Positions 24,820 through 34,084 are shown, counted from the stretch's first letter. The stretch is 64,000 nt of DNA from Terrimonas sp. (GCF_003075435.1 NZ_QCZJ01000017.1:62001-126000), one strand, 5' to 3'. Notes: a model not told the origin generated them from the letters alone. Numbers and translations are program-made.

Positions 24820-27297
24820 ATGAATAATATACTCCCGGATATTGAGCATAACGAAAACTTTGACCTGGCCTACCAGTTTGTTACGGAAACCAGTGAAAAT
24901 ATTTTTTTAACCGGTAAAGCAGGTACCGGCAAAACCACTTTTTTAAAATATCTTAAAGAGCATTGCGCCAAAAATATTATAGTTGCAGCGCCTACAGGTG
25001 TTGCTGCCATTAATGCAGGAGGCGTTACGCTGCATAGTTTGTTTCAACTGCCATTTCACCCCTTTTTGCCAATCAGTGCCAGTAAAGATGAATTGCTGGC
25101 AAGGTTAAGGTTTAATAAACAACGCCTGCAGTTGCTCCGCAAAATAGAGTTGCTGGTAATTGATGAAATAAGTATGGTGCGTGCAGATACTATGGACGCC
25201 ATCGATGCAATTTTGAGAGCGGTCAGGCGAAATTATAACACCCCTTTTGGCGGCGTGCAGTTGCTGTGTATCGGCGATTTATTTCAGTTACCGCCTGTGG
25301 CTAAAAATGACGAATGGATATTGTTGAATGAATATTATGTTTCACCATTCTTTTTTGATAGCCTGGCAATTAAGGAACAAATGCCCCTGATGATTGAGCT
25401 TACTAAAATTTACAGGCAGAAAGAAGATTCATTTGTACGGCTGCTGAATAAAGTGCGCAACAATGCTATGCAGACTGAAGATTTTGAAGATCTTCATCAA
25501 CGATATAATCCTGCATTTCGACCAGGGCCGGATGAAAAATACATTACGCTCACTTCGCATAATAACCAGGCAGATCAAATTAATTTTCGTGAACTGAATA
25601 AATTGCTTACACCATCATTTACCTATAAGGCAAAAATTGAGGGAGAATTTCCTGAGCACATGTATCCTGCAGAAGAAGAATTGAAGCTTAAAGAAGGAGC
25701 GCAGGTAATGTTTTTGAAAAATGATGTGATAAACAAAAAATATTTTAACGGAAAGATTGGAATAGTAAAACGCCTTGAAAAAGAGCTGATTATTGTAGAA
25801 AGTGACGGAGAAGAAATTACTGTAGGTAAAGAAACCTGGGATAATACACGCTATACTTTAAACCGGGGCGATGGAAAGCTGGAACAGGAAGTGCTTGGCA
25901 CTTTCGAACAGTTTGCATTGCGCCTCGCCTGGGCTATTACTATTCATAAAAGCCAGGGGTTAACCTTTCAAAAGGCTATGATTGATGCAGGAGCAGCATT
26001 CAGCAGCGGGCAGGTGTATGTAGCGTTGAGCCGCTGTACAAGTCTTGAGGGTATTGTATTGCTATCAAAAATTCATGCACAGGCTATTATGAGCAATGAT
26101 AGCGTAGTGAAGGGACAGCAAACGCTTATGCACAAAGGTTCTTTGGCAGAAAGATTTGCAGGAGCAAGAATGATTTTTACCCAACAGCAGCTATCACAAA
26201 TATTTTTATTTGAAGAGATTGATACAGCGTTTAATGTATTGATATATGCTGTAAAACAGCATGTTGATAAATTTAATAATGAAGGGGTAGATCTTGTATT
26301 GAAAATTCATCAGCAGTTTTTAGGTGATAAACAGGTGGGTGAAAAATTTATGCACCAGGTCTATACTATGGCTAAAGAAGAACCTGTTATTGAAAAAAAT
26401 CAGCTTTTGCAGAAACGTATAAGCGATGCTGCAAAACATTTTGATGCAAGATTAAGCGGTTTGCTGGAGGCTGTTAAAAAGCATCCCCTGGTTACTGAAC
26501 ATAAAGAAGCTTCTGCCCCGGTTGATGAAGCTTTGAAAGAGCTTGCGCTTGTTGTATATACTGCACAGTACTACCTGCAGTATTGTAAACAGCCTTTTAC
26601 GCTTAATGCATATTTACAACATAAGCTTGCTTTTGCCCAGCCAAGATTTAGTATTACAAGCTATGCAAGCGGAAAGAGACAAAACTTTTCAGGTATTGCC
26701 AATGCCGAGCTGTTTGATACGCTGAAACGGTGGCGTGATATGGTTTTTGAAGAAACTGCCCTGCCCCTGTATATGATTGCAAATGCAGAAACGCTGAAAG
26801 CATTAAGCGCTTTTCTTCCGCTTAATAAAAAAGACCTTGCTAAAATAAAGGGGTTTGGCAAAGCCAAGGTGGATAAATATGGTGATGATATTATTGAGAT
26901 TATCAGTGATTACTGTGAGAAATATAATCTGGAAACCAATATGCAGGCAAATATTGCTGAAGCCAAAAAGGAACGGATAACCGCTAAAGATACTTCTGCA
27001 AAAGTGGATACAAAGTCCGTAAGTTTAGATTTGTATAAACAGGGAAAATCAATTACCGCTATCGCTGAAGAAAGAAAACTGACGCCCCAAACTATAGAAG
27101 GGCATTTGTCTCATTTTATTGAATCAGGAGTATTGTCTGTAAACGAATTTTTGTCTGAAGAAAAGCAACAAAAAATTCTCAACATATATAACCAAAATAA
27201 AGAAGCAGGTCTTACACAAATGAAAGAACAATTGCCTGATATAAGCTTTGGAGAGCTGAGGATGATGATGGCTGCGGTAAAGGATAAGCAAATGTGA
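24820..27297 (+). CDS. Pif1-like helicase with C-terminal HRDC and HTH_40-type domains
   Basis: An 825-aa SF1B helicase. Walker A is GKAGTGKTTF (32-41), followed by the Pif1 signature APTGVAAINAGGVTLHSLFQ, Walker B LLVIDEISMV, GGVQLLCIGDLFQLPPV, and the C-terminal helicase block LAWAITIHKSQGLTFQKAMI with VYVALSRCTSLEGIVLL. From about residue 625 it has an HRDC-type segment (AELFDTLKRWRDMVFEETAL ... LPLNKKDLAKIKGFGKAKVD) and then a winged-helix HTH_40-like segment (GKSITAIAEERKLTPQTIEG), modules usually found at the C-terminus of RecQ. It likely unwinds DNA:RNA hybrids, forks or G-quadruplexes. It stands alone. Confidence 0.9.
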   Translation: MNNILPDIEHNENFDLAYQFVTETSENIFLTGKAGTGKTTFLKYLKEHCAKNIIVAAPTGVAAINAGGVTLHSLFQLPFHPFLPISASKDELLARLRFNKQRLQLLRKIELLVIDEISMVRADTMDAIDAILRAVRRNYNTPFGGVQLLCIGDLFQLPPVAKNDEWILLNEYYVSPFFFDSLAIKEQMPLMIELTKIYRQKEDSFVRLLNKVRNNAMQTEDFEDLHQRYNPAFRPGPDEKYITLTSHNNQADQINFRELNKLLTPSFTYKAKIEGEFPEHMYPAEEELKLKEGAQVMFLKNDVINKKYFNGKIGIVKRLEKELIIVESDGEEITVGKETWDNTRYTLNRGDGKLEQEVLGTFEQFALRLAWAITIHKSQGLTFQKAMIDAGAAFSSGQVYVALSRCTSLEGIVLLSKIHAQAIMSNDSVVKGQQTLMHKGSLAERFAGARMIFTQQQLSQIFLFEEIDTAFNVLIYAVKQHVDKFNNEGVDLVLKIHQQFLGDKQVGEKFMHQVYTMAKEEPVIEKNQLLQKRISDAAKHFDARLSGLLEAVKKHPLVTEHKEASAPVDEALKELALVVYTAQYYLQYCKQPFTLNAYLQHKLAFAQPRFSITSYASGKRQNFSGIANAELFDTLKRWRDMVFEETALPLYMIANAETLKALSAFLPLNKKDLAKIKGFGKAKVDKYGDDIIEIISDYCEKYNLETNMQANIAEAKKERITAKDTSAKVDTKSVSLDLYKQGKSITAIAEERKLTPQTIEGHLSHFIESGVLSVNEFLSEEKQQKILNIYNQNKEAGLTQMKEQLPDISFGELRMMMAAVKDKQM

Positions 27298-27483
27298 GGA
27301 AGAGGGAATGAGGGAAATGTGAGAATGTGGAAACTTGTAACCAGCAACCAGTAACTTGCAACCTGAAACGGGAGTGAATGAGCATTTACTTTTTTTCACA
27401 GGAGAGACCATGACAGTTGTTTTTTCCATTTAAGTATATTGCGCCTGTGACGATTGGCTGATCTTCTAAACTTCTTCTGCCTT

Positions 27484-28965
27484 ATGCGAAAAATTGTATT
27501 ATTGTTCTCCGTTATAATTATTGGCTATTTTTCTCACGCAAAAGATTATAATATTTCAGACTTTGGAGCTAAAGGTGATGGTGTTGTTTTGAATACCGAC
27601 ATCATACAGGGCGCTATTGATTTCATTACCACCCACGGTGGCGGCAGGCTGGTATTTAATGAAGGAATCTATCTTACCGGAAGTATCTATCTTAAATCAA
27701 ATGTGGTATTGCATCTCGAAGAAAACGCTGTATTACTTGGATCAGTTAATCCGCTTGACTATATTAAAGACCCTTATATCGGGTGGATGTCTCTGGTTTT
27801 TGCCCTGAAGCAGGAAAACATCGGGATTACCGGGAAGGGGATGATTAATGGCAGGGGCTTTTATACTGCCAACAACCAGGTAGCCAATATTCATAAAAAA
27901 ATATTTACTGATCCGCTTAAGCTCGACAGGCCTAATGAAACCAACCGCCCGCAAAATGTTTATTTCCGCGAGTGCCGGAATATTGTTATAAAAGGCATTA
28001 CTTTAAAAGACCCTGCAAGCTGGAATCAGACTTATGATCAATGTAAAAATTTATATGTTGATAGTATAAAGGTAGACAGCAAAAACTACTGGAATAATGA
28101 TGGCATTGATGTGGTGGACTGTGATGGCGTTGTGATTAAAAATTCTTTTTTTGACGCTGCGGATGATGTACTTTGTTTTAAATCGCATGACCCTTCTAAA
28201 ATTTGTGAAAATGTTGTAGTAGATAACTGCACCGGAAGATCAAGTGCCAATGGGTTGAAATTCGGAACCGTTTCCCGCGGCGGCTTCAGGAATTTTAAGG
28301 TAACCAACATTACTATTTACGATACTTACCGTTCTGCTATAACTTTTGCCGCGGTAGATGGCGGTATTGTTGAAAATATTTTGGTAGATGGAGTTAAGTC
28401 GACCAACACAGGTAATGTTATTTACTTAAGAATAGGCGACAGGTGGAGTGGAGGAAAGAAGCCGGCCATGAATAATGTTGTGATAAGAAATGTGTATGCG
28501 GAGGTTCCGAATGGAAAACCTGATTCAGGATATTTGTATGAAGGCCCTGTTGAAGATCTGCCAAGAAATATTTCTCCCTGCGGTATTGTAGGGTTACCTC
28601 AGCACAAAATAAAAAATGTAACGCTTGAAAATATTACAATTGTTTACCCGGGCGGATCAAATCCCAATTATGCATATAGAGGATTAAAGAAAGCAGAACT
28701 GGATAGCATTCCTGAAATGCCCGCCGCTTACCCGGAGTTTTCACAGTTTAAAGAATTGCCTGCCTGGGGATTTTATCTCCGTCATGCGGAAGACATCAAC
28801 TTCAAAAACATTACGCTCATAGCCGGGAAAAAAGAATACCGCCCGGCAATTGTGGCGGATGATGTTAAAAACATTTCATTCGAAAAAGTAGAATTCCAGG
28901 AGCCGGATAGCAGGAAGAAGAAACAGGTATTCCTGCAAAATTCCACACAGGTAAAAAAGAAATAG
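27484..28965 (+). CDS. Glycoside hydrolase family 28 protein (polygalacturonase-like)
   Basis: About 493 aa from ATG 27484 with a signal peptide (MRKIVLLFSVIIIGYFSHA). It is a right-handed beta-helix enzyme: ISDFGAKGDGVVLNTDIIQG (N-terminal pectate-lyase-like), GITGKGMINGRGF, and the catalytic acids D206 in WNNDGIDVVDC and D227-D228 in DAADDVLCFKS, then the NGLKFGT block in place of the usual G-H-G-x-S-I-G. GH28 enzymes hydrolyse galacturonans or related rhamnogalacturonan linkages in pectin. A half-length paralogue follows 19 bp downstream. A TTG 30 bp upstream would add a non-signal leader and is not used. Confidence 0.9.
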   Translation: MRKIVLLFSVIIIGYFSHAKDYNISDFGAKGDGVVLNTDIIQGAIDFITTHGGGRLVFNEGIYLTGSIYLKSNVVLHLEENAVLLGSVNPLDYIKDPYIGWMSLVFALKQENIGITGKGMINGRGFYTANNQVANIHKKIFTDPLKLDRPNETNRPQNVYFRECRNIVIKGITLKDPASWNQTYDQCKNLYVDSIKVDSKNYWNNDGIDVVDCDGVVIKNSFFDAADDVLCFKSHDPSKICENVVVDNCTGRSSANGLKFGTVSRGGFRNFKVTNITIYDTYRSAITFAAVDGGIVENILVDGVKSTNTGNVIYLRIGDRWSGGKKPAMNNVVIRNVYAEVPNGKPDSGYLYEGPVEDLPRNISPCGIVGLPQHKIKNVTLENITIVYPGGSNPNYAYRGLKKAELDSIPEMPAAYPEFSQFKELPAWGFYLRHAEDINFKNITLIAGKKEYRPAIVADDVKNISFEKVEFQEPDSRKKKQVFLQNSTQVKKK

Positions 28966-28984
28966 CATACTCAAATCATAAAAG

Positions 28985-29728
28985 ATGAATCACATAAAAA
29001 TATTGATTATCGTTTTTATTCTCCCGTTCTCGTTATCGGCTAAAGATTACAATGCATCTTTATTCGGTGTAAAATCAGATGGGCTTACTTTGAATACCCG
29101 CTCTATTCAGAAAGGAATTGATTTCATAAGTGAGAATGGCGGAGGTCGATTGGTATTTTATGTTGGAAGATATCTTACGGGAAGCATAAAGCTTAAATCA
29201 AATGTTACCATCAAGCTGGAGGAAGGCGCAGTATTAGTCGGCTCTTCGTCTATATATGATTACAATTCTTCAGGAAGCATCAAAGCCATTATTTGTGCCG
29301 ATGGACAGGAAAATATCGGTATATCCGGCAAAGGCGTGATAGAGGGTAGGGGAGCATTATTATTGAAAAATATGAATGACCTCAACACAAAAGGATTTCT
29401 ACTCGACTCACTTACCAAACAACCGGTATTATTAGGTTTTAGTAATTGTACAGGTGTACAGATTGACTCTGTTAACATGACCGATGCCGCTGGCGCTGTG
29501 CAGGTTTTTGATAAATGCAATAACCTGTCTATTGCTACAGTGGTGGTGAAGAGCAGGAATAATGCTGAATTTCCCGGTGTAATTTTTATAGAAAATAAAA
29601 AAGTACAATTGCTCAATACATATATAGAAGTTACAGGAAAACCTGTTCAATGGATAGGTGATGCAAAAGAAATTGTTATCGAAAAAACAATTGACTCCAC
29701 AGGAACCAAAATAGATATTACTTTGTAA
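28985..29728 (+). CDS. Half-length GH28-like paralogue without catalytic acids
   Basis: A 247-aa exported protein (signal MNHIKILIIVFILPFSLSA) similar to the preceding GH28 through its first 200 residues: KDYNASLFGVKSDGLTLNTR, GGGRLVFYVGRYLTGSIKLK, ENIGISGKGVIEGRG. At the catalytic positions it has SRNNAEFPGVIFIENKK instead of NNDGIDVVDC, and YIEVTGKPVQWIG instead of the double-Asp turn, and it stops there. The frame is intact with a proper signal, so it may be a binding or accessory beta-helix and not plain debris. It is probably co-transcribed with the GH28. Confidence 0.8.
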   Translation: MNHIKILIIVFILPFSLSAKDYNASLFGVKSDGLTLNTRSIQKGIDFISENGGGRLVFYVGRYLTGSIKLKSNVTIKLEEGAVLVGSSSIYDYNSSGSIKAIICADGQENIGISGKGVIEGRGALLLKNMNDLNTKGFLLDSLTKQPVLLGFSNCTGVQIDSVNMTDAAGAVQVFDKCNNLSIATVVVKSRNNAEFPGVIFIENKKVQLLNTYIEVTGKPVQWIGDAKEIVIEKTIDSTGTKIDITL

Positions 29729-29794
29729 GGATAGCTGGATACCTGCTCCGCTGCTGTTCCATGCTCTTGCTTGTTCTGACTATTATAAAATTTT

Positions 29795-30172
29795 TTAGTC
29801 AAAGGGCTCCCACAACTGAATCTTATTTCCTTCAATATCCAGTATATGGACAAATTTTCCATAATCAAATGTCTCTATATTGTCAAGGATGGTCACACTT
29901 TCTTTCCGTAATGCATCAACCAATGCTTCCAGATTTTCCACCCTGTAGTTTATCATAAAATCTTTAGTTGAAGGTTCGAAATATTTTGTATTTTCTGTAA
30001 AAGGAGCCCATTGCGTGATTCCTTTTTGGGTATGGTCATCGGCATTACGCCACTCAAAGCTTGTACCATGTTCTGTTGTATTAAATCCAAGATGGGTTTT
30101 ATACCATTCGTTCATAGCCTGCGGATTTTTACATTTGAAGAAAATGCCCCCTATTCCTGTGACTTTTTTCAT
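29795..30172 (-). CDS. VOC-superfamily (glyoxalase/bleomycin-resistance fold) protein
   Basis: A 125-aa single-module VOC protein: GIGGIFFKCKNPQAMNEWYK at the N-terminus, LGFNTTEHGTSFEWRN, and the C-terminal ILDIEGNKIQLWEPFD with the metal-ligand Glu of the family. Members bind a metal and act on small molecules or sequester drugs. The specific reaction is unknown. Monocistronic. Confidence 0.88.
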   Translation of the reverse strand: MKKVTGIGGIFFKCKNPQAMNEWYKTHLGFNTTEHGTSFEWRNADDHTQKGITQWAPFTENTKYFEPSTKDFMINYRVENLEALVDALRKESVTILDNIETFDYGKFVHILDIEGNKIQLWEPFD

Positions 30173-30335
30173 TGCTGTAGTTTTTTTGATTGTTAGTATA
30201 GCACAATTTATTATAAAGTTAATATTAATATATCCCTCTTTATAATGTACCTGGTCTATAAGTTTTGCTGCTTAATCTATATTTTCTGTATTGCCGTACG
30301 CTTTCCTTATTTTTAATATTATCTTGATTCAGATT

Positions 30336-31409
30336 ATGAATAAGCGGGCAATTACAATACTCATGCATATCATCTGCTGGGCACTTTTCCTGTTCCTGCC
30401 GGTTATTTTTTCACCGGATTTTGGTACAAGTCCTAAAGGATTTACACATTTGTTAGGCTATCCGCTTCACTTCTTCCTGACCAACCTTTTGCTTGTTCCT
30501 TTTTTTTATTTTAATGCATATTTCCTGGTGCCGAAGTTTTTTTTCAACAAGGAAAACCTCCTTTATTTTGGCGCTATACTGCTGCTGCTCTGTTTATTTC
30601 TGTTTATATCAGATTTACTTATACCTGCCCGGCCAAGATTAATACCGAATAATAATTTTCCGCCACCTGGTTTCAGAGGCGTTGCCGGTGATCGTCCCCG
30701 CATTCCTTTTGCAGGAGCCCGTATGATCCCCCGCATATTAACTTTCAGTCTGGTATGGTTATTAGGTATTATACTCCAGGTGGTAGAACGGTTACGCATA
30801 ACCGAAAAGAGATCTAAAGAAAATGAACTGGCAAAAGTTAACGCGGAACTTTCTTATCTTAAATTGCAGATCAACCCGCATTTCCTTTTTAATACATTGA
30901 ATAATATTTATTCGCTGGCATCCATACAAAGTGAACAAACACCTGCGGCTATAATGAAGCTTTCTGAGATAATGCGCTATGTTACACAAGATGCGCAGGC
31001 AGATTTAATGCCGCTGGAACAGGAGATACATTATGTGAATAATTACATTGAACTTCAGAAAATGCGCAGCAATGATAAACTGGAGTTACGCTTTGAAGCA
31101 CAGGGAGATTTTACAAAAAACAAAATAGCCCCGCTCCTGTTAATATCTTTTGTTGAAAATGCTTTTAAATATGGAATCAGTAATCATGAAAAAAGTAAAA
31201 TAGCTATTCTTATAAAAGCAGAAAATAACCGGCTTAATATGCACGTGCAGAATATAGTATTTGAAAGAGAAGAGAACGGAAGTACATCAAGCATAGGCAT
31301 GTCAAATACACGCAGGCGATTAGAATTGCTATATCCCGGCAGATACTCACTTGACTTTGGAAGGAAGGATAATTTTTACATTGTTGATCTGAAAATTGAG
31401 TTGATATGA
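30336..31409 (+). CDS. LytS/YehU-type sensor histidine kinase
   Basis: About 357 aa from ATG 30336. Four hydrophobic segments in the first 150 residues are followed by a short coiled coil (KRSKENELAKVNAELSYLKL) and the His_kinase domain, with phospho-acceptor H182 in LQINPHFLFNTLNNIYSL and an HATPase segment ISFVENAFKYGISNHEKS, then GMSNTRRRLELLYPGRYSLD. It lacks a periplasmic sensor domain, so sensing is probably within the membrane. Its stop overlaps the LytTR response regulator start by 4 bp (ATGA), so the two form a cognate pair. Confidence 0.93.
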   Translation: MNKRAITILMHIICWALFLFLPVIFSPDFGTSPKGFTHLLGYPLHFFLTNLLLVPFFYFNAYFLVPKFFFNKENLLYFGAILLLLCLFLFISDLLIPARPRLIPNNNFPPPGFRGVAGDRPRIPFAGARMIPRILTFSLVWLLGIILQVVERLRITEKRSKENELAKVNAELSYLKLQINPHFLFNTLNNIYSLASIQSEQTPAAIMKLSEIMRYVTQDAQADLMPLEQEIHYVNNYIELQKMRSNDKLELRFEAQGDFTKNKIAPLLLISFVENAFKYGISNHEKSKIAILIKAENNRLNMHVQNIVFEREENGSTSSIGMSNTRRRLELLYPGRYSLDFGRKDNFYIVDLKIELI

Positions 31410-32104
31410 TAAAATGTGTGGTGGTGGATGATGAACCGCTGGCAATTTCATTATTAAATCAGTATATCCGCAGGTATGAAGGGCTGGAAATGATGGATGG
31501 CTTTACAGACGCATTGGAAAGTATTGGTTATATTAATAACAACAAGGTGGATATCTTATTCCTGGATATATTAATGCCGGATATAACAGGCATCGGCGTT
31601 TTAAAAAAGCTTACCAACAAACCTGTAGTAATATTCACCACTGCCCATCGTGACTTTGCGGTGGACGGCTATGAAATGGGAGTAGCCGACTACCTGCTGA
31701 AACCTTTTGATTTTGAACGTTTCAAAATGGCTGTTGAAAGGGCTATTGAACGCATCAGGTTGAAGGAGAAAGATAATTCAGACCTTATTCCCGGCGTGTT
31801 TGTAAAGTCAGATTATAAACTCATTAAAATCAACTTCCAGGATATCATATATATTGAAAGTATGGATGATTATATACGGATATACCTGCAGGAAGGAAAG
31901 CCTTTAATTACACTGATGAGCCTGAAGTCATTTCTCGAAAAATTACCGGCCACCGAATTTCAACGCGTACACAGGCGCTATATAGTGGCACTGAATAAAA
32001 TAAATTCGTTGGAAACGCGCAGGCTGGTACTTAAAACAGGTGTGGAAATTCCCGTGGGAGATACTTATCAACAGGCTATCCAGAGTTTTAAAAATTCCCG
32101 TTAG
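31406..32104 (+). CDS. LytTR-family response regulator
   Basis: A 232-aa regulator with a receiver domain (D8-D9 acidic pocket, phospho-acceptor D54 in ILFLDILMPD, conserved Thr in VIFTTAHRDFA and Lys in DYLLKPFDFERF) and a LytTR DNA-binding domain from about residue 130 (GVFVKSDYKLIKINFQDIIY; RVHRRYIVALNKINSLETRR). It receives phosphate from the overlapping kinase. A stand-alone LytTR homologue lies 216 bp downstream and is the obvious candidate target. Confidence 0.95.
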   Translation: MIKCVVVDDEPLAISLLNQYIRRYEGLEMMDGFTDALESIGYINNNKVDILFLDILMPDITGIGVLKKLTNKPVVIFTTAHRDFAVDGYEMGVADYLLKPFDFERFKMAVERAIERIRLKEKDNSDLIPGVFVKSDYKLIKINFQDIIYIESMDDYIRIYLQEGKPLITLMSLKSFLEKLPATEFQRVHRRYIVALNKINSLETRRLVLKTGVEIPVGDTYQQAIQSFKNSR

Positions 32105-32320
32105 ATCCTTCTCCGGAACAAGTACCCATTATTGGGAATTATAATATTGAGACTGTGTAATACACAATCTGTGAATTCCAGGTCGGCAATATGCTTCGTC
32201 TTTCCTGTTCACCTATTCTTTTTGAGGGTTTACCGATTTTAGCATGGCAATTTGCCCGTTCGTAGGGAAATTTGGAGCACTTAAATATTTTAATCCAATA
32301 ATTAATTAATGTAAACTGCT

Positions 32321-32698
32321 ATGCAAGACGAATCCCTGGTTCTCAATAGCCCGAATCAAACTTTATCACAAACAAAGCATGACTTTGTATTTGTAAAATC
32401 TGAGTATAAGATCATCAAAATAAAACTTGATGATATTATGTTTTGTGAAGGAATGAAGGATTACACACAGATCTATGTAAATGGCCGTATGCAGCCGGTG
32501 CTTACACTGCAAAATCTAAAAAACTTCAGCAGCCGTTTGCCTGAAAGCCAGTTTGTACGTGTGCACCGTTCTTTTGTGATTTCCCTGCAACATATTGAAA
32601 CTATTTCGCGCAACGAGATAAGTATAGGAAAAAAAATCGTTCCGATAGGTAATAGTTACCGGAACGATTTCTTCAATATTATAGAACAATATTCCTGA
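32321..32698 (+). CDS. Stand-alone LytTR DNA-binding protein
   Basis: A 125-aa protein that is almost only a LytTR domain: FVFVKSEYKIIKIKLDDIMF, then FVRVHRSFVISLQHIETISR. It aligns along its length with the C-terminal half of the response regulator just upstream and has no receiver domain, so it looks like a partial duplication now working without phosphorylation control. Its 216-bp upstream gap holds no other gene. The last part of its coding sequence also contains a hairpin that works as a terminator for the convergent DUF4907 gene. Confidence 0.9.
   Translation: MQDESLVLNSPNQTLSQTKHDFVFVKSEYKIIKIKLDDIMFCEGMKDYTQIYVNGRMQPVLTLQNLKNFSSRLPESQFVRVHRSFVISLQHIETISRNEISIGKKIVPIGNSYRNDFFNIIEQYS
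32629..32670 (-). terminator. Minus-strand terminator embedded in the LytTR coding sequence
   Basis: An 11-bp perfect stem, AAATCGTTCCG (32634-32644) and CGGAACGATTT (32660-32670), with a 15-nt loop. On the minus strand it is followed by a run of eight T in all (32636-32629) and lies 37 bp beyond the stop of the DUF4907 gene. It also encodes part of the C-terminus of the stand-alone LytTR protein on the plus strand. Confidence 0.75.
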
Positions 32699-32706
32699 TC
32701 CTTAAA

Positions 32707-33063
32707 CTAAGGAGATTGTGTGGGGCGAATACCAAGCCCCATTACTTCTTCTGCTGAAAGTGCAGGGAGTAAATTTCCGGCAATCATTTTTTTAATTACA
32801 AGGTTGCCGGTTTTAATGGCATCTTCTTCAGATTTAAACGATTGGTTGCCGGCAAATGCCGGAATAGTTTCCTGGTGAATATAGATTTTTTTATCAACCA
32901 TTACGTTATACCCCCAACCATTACCCGTTTTAAAAGGTTTTATTTCAACCTCCAACATTTCATGCTGGCGATAATAGTGCCGGGTGTATATACCTGCAGT
33001 TATAGCTACTATCGCCAGTAATGCAATGACGTATGCTTTTTTCTTACTGATCTTCATTTTCAT
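32707..33063 (-). CDS. DUF4907-type small membrane/periplasmic protein
   Basis: About 118 aa with one N-terminal hydrophobic segment (KKAYVIALLAIVAITAGIYT) and a short domain: MLEVEIKPFKTGNGWGYNVM, KKIYIHQETIPAFAGNQSFK, and the C-terminal GLGIRPTQSP. This fits DUF4907, a family found beside Kelch and DUF4270 lipoproteins in Bacteroidota. Its start lies inside the end of the Kelch gene (start 33063 or 33057, Kelch stop 33044-33046), so translation is coupled. Function unknown. Confidence 0.8.
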   Translation of the reverse strand: MKMKISKKKAYVIALLAIVAITAGIYTRHYYRQHEMLEVEIKPFKTGNGWGYNVMVDKKIYIHQETIPAFAGNQSFKSEEDAIKTGNLVIKKMIAGNLLPALSAEEVMGLGIRPTQSP

Positions 33064-34084
33064 TATACTCTTCACTTGGGAAAAACTCACGGATATCTTC
33101 AAGCGCAGTTGTGCTGCTGCTGCTTGTTGCGCCTAATAAAACAAACCCCCTGTTATTAAGCGAAAATGCGCTGGCGCCAAGCCTTGCCGCTCCTTCAAAA
33201 GGCGTTTTACTTTTCCATGTATCTGTAGCAAAATCATATTCCCAGGTGTCTTTGTAAACACCTCCGTTTTGCCCGGTAGCAATATAAGCTTTACCATTCA
33301 TTACAAAAGCTACAGCTTTGCTTCTTACAATAGCATAATCATCATCATAGCTTTCATCACTTACGTTGCTTATTTTTCTTAATTGGGTCCATGCCTGTCC
33401 TTCCGGTTGTGTAGGATCAAATACATTAAAATCATTTACTGTGCCGCCGCTGTATACCCCTGTTACAACATAGGCCTTATTGTTATAAACAAAGGCAACA
33501 GCGCCACTTCTTTTTTCACCGCTCATACTTACGCGTTGCGTCCAGGTGCCTGAGGCGCCTGCTGTGGGATCAAATTCCCAAAGGTCTTTTAAATAGTTGC
33601 CATCGTAACCGGTAGTAATGTATCCCTTGCCGTTAATGCTGAAGCCTACAGCGCTGTAGCGGCCAGAACCACCAAAATCTGCTTTCTGGGTCCAGGTATC
33701 ACCCTGGGAATCATATTCCCAAAAATCTTTCAGCTTATTATAGCCGTCTGATCCAGTTCCGATATATCCTTTGGTATCTATTGAAAACCCGGTGGCAGCG
33801 TGACGTGCTGTGCCGGGAAATTCTGCTTTCTGTTGCCAAAAATTATATTCGGCATCATATTGCCATAAATCTTTCAATCTTTTGCTGCCATCATACCCGG
33901 TTACTATATAACCTTTGTTACCGATAGAAAAAGATACCGCCTCGCTGCGTCCATAACCTTCGAATGATGAACGAAGTATCCAGTTACCTTCTGTGCTGTC
34001 ATCGTCATCTGAGCTTTTTGTGCAGGAAGTAATAGCGAGTGTACTAAAGCCAGTTAGCCAGATCAATAAAGTTTTTGCTTTCAT
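33044..34084 (-). CDS. Kelch-repeat lipoprotein
   Basis: A 346-aa lipoprotein (lipobox ending at Cys21, STLAITSC) with six Kelch-type beta-propeller blades, each with G-Y/T-I-x-T-G-x-D/N-G and a W-E-Y/F-D motif, for example NKGYIVTGYDGSKRLKDLWQ, TKGYIGTGSDGYNKLKDFWE, NGKAYIATGQNGGVYKDTWE. The propeller probably sits at the outer membrane as a binding scaffold. It is paired with DUF4907 and divergent from DUF4270/OMP genes, a recurrent neighbourhood in Bacteroidota. Confidence 0.9.
   Translation of the reverse strand: MKAKTLLIWLTGFSTLAITSCTKSSDDDDSTEGNWILRSSFEGYGRSEAVSFSIGNKGYIVTGYDGSKRLKDLWQYDAEYNFWQQKAEFPGTARHAATGFSIDTKGYIGTGSDGYNKLKDFWEYDSQGDTWTQKADFGGSGRYSAVGFSINGKGYITTGYDGNYLKDLWEFDPTAGASGTWTQRVSMSGEKRSGAVAFVYNNKAYVVTGVYSGGTVNDFNVFDPTQPEGQAWTQLRKISNVSDESYDDDYAIVRSKAVAFVMNGKAYIATGQNGGVYKDTWEYDFATDTWKSKTPFEGAARLGASAFSLNNRGFVLLGATSSSSTTALEDIREFFPSEEYNENEDQ

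Noticed and set aside
28985-29728. Plain pseudogene for the short GH28-like gene
   Set aside because: The frame is intact with a normal signal peptide and stop, so it is kept as a coding gene, with loss of catalytic residues noted.
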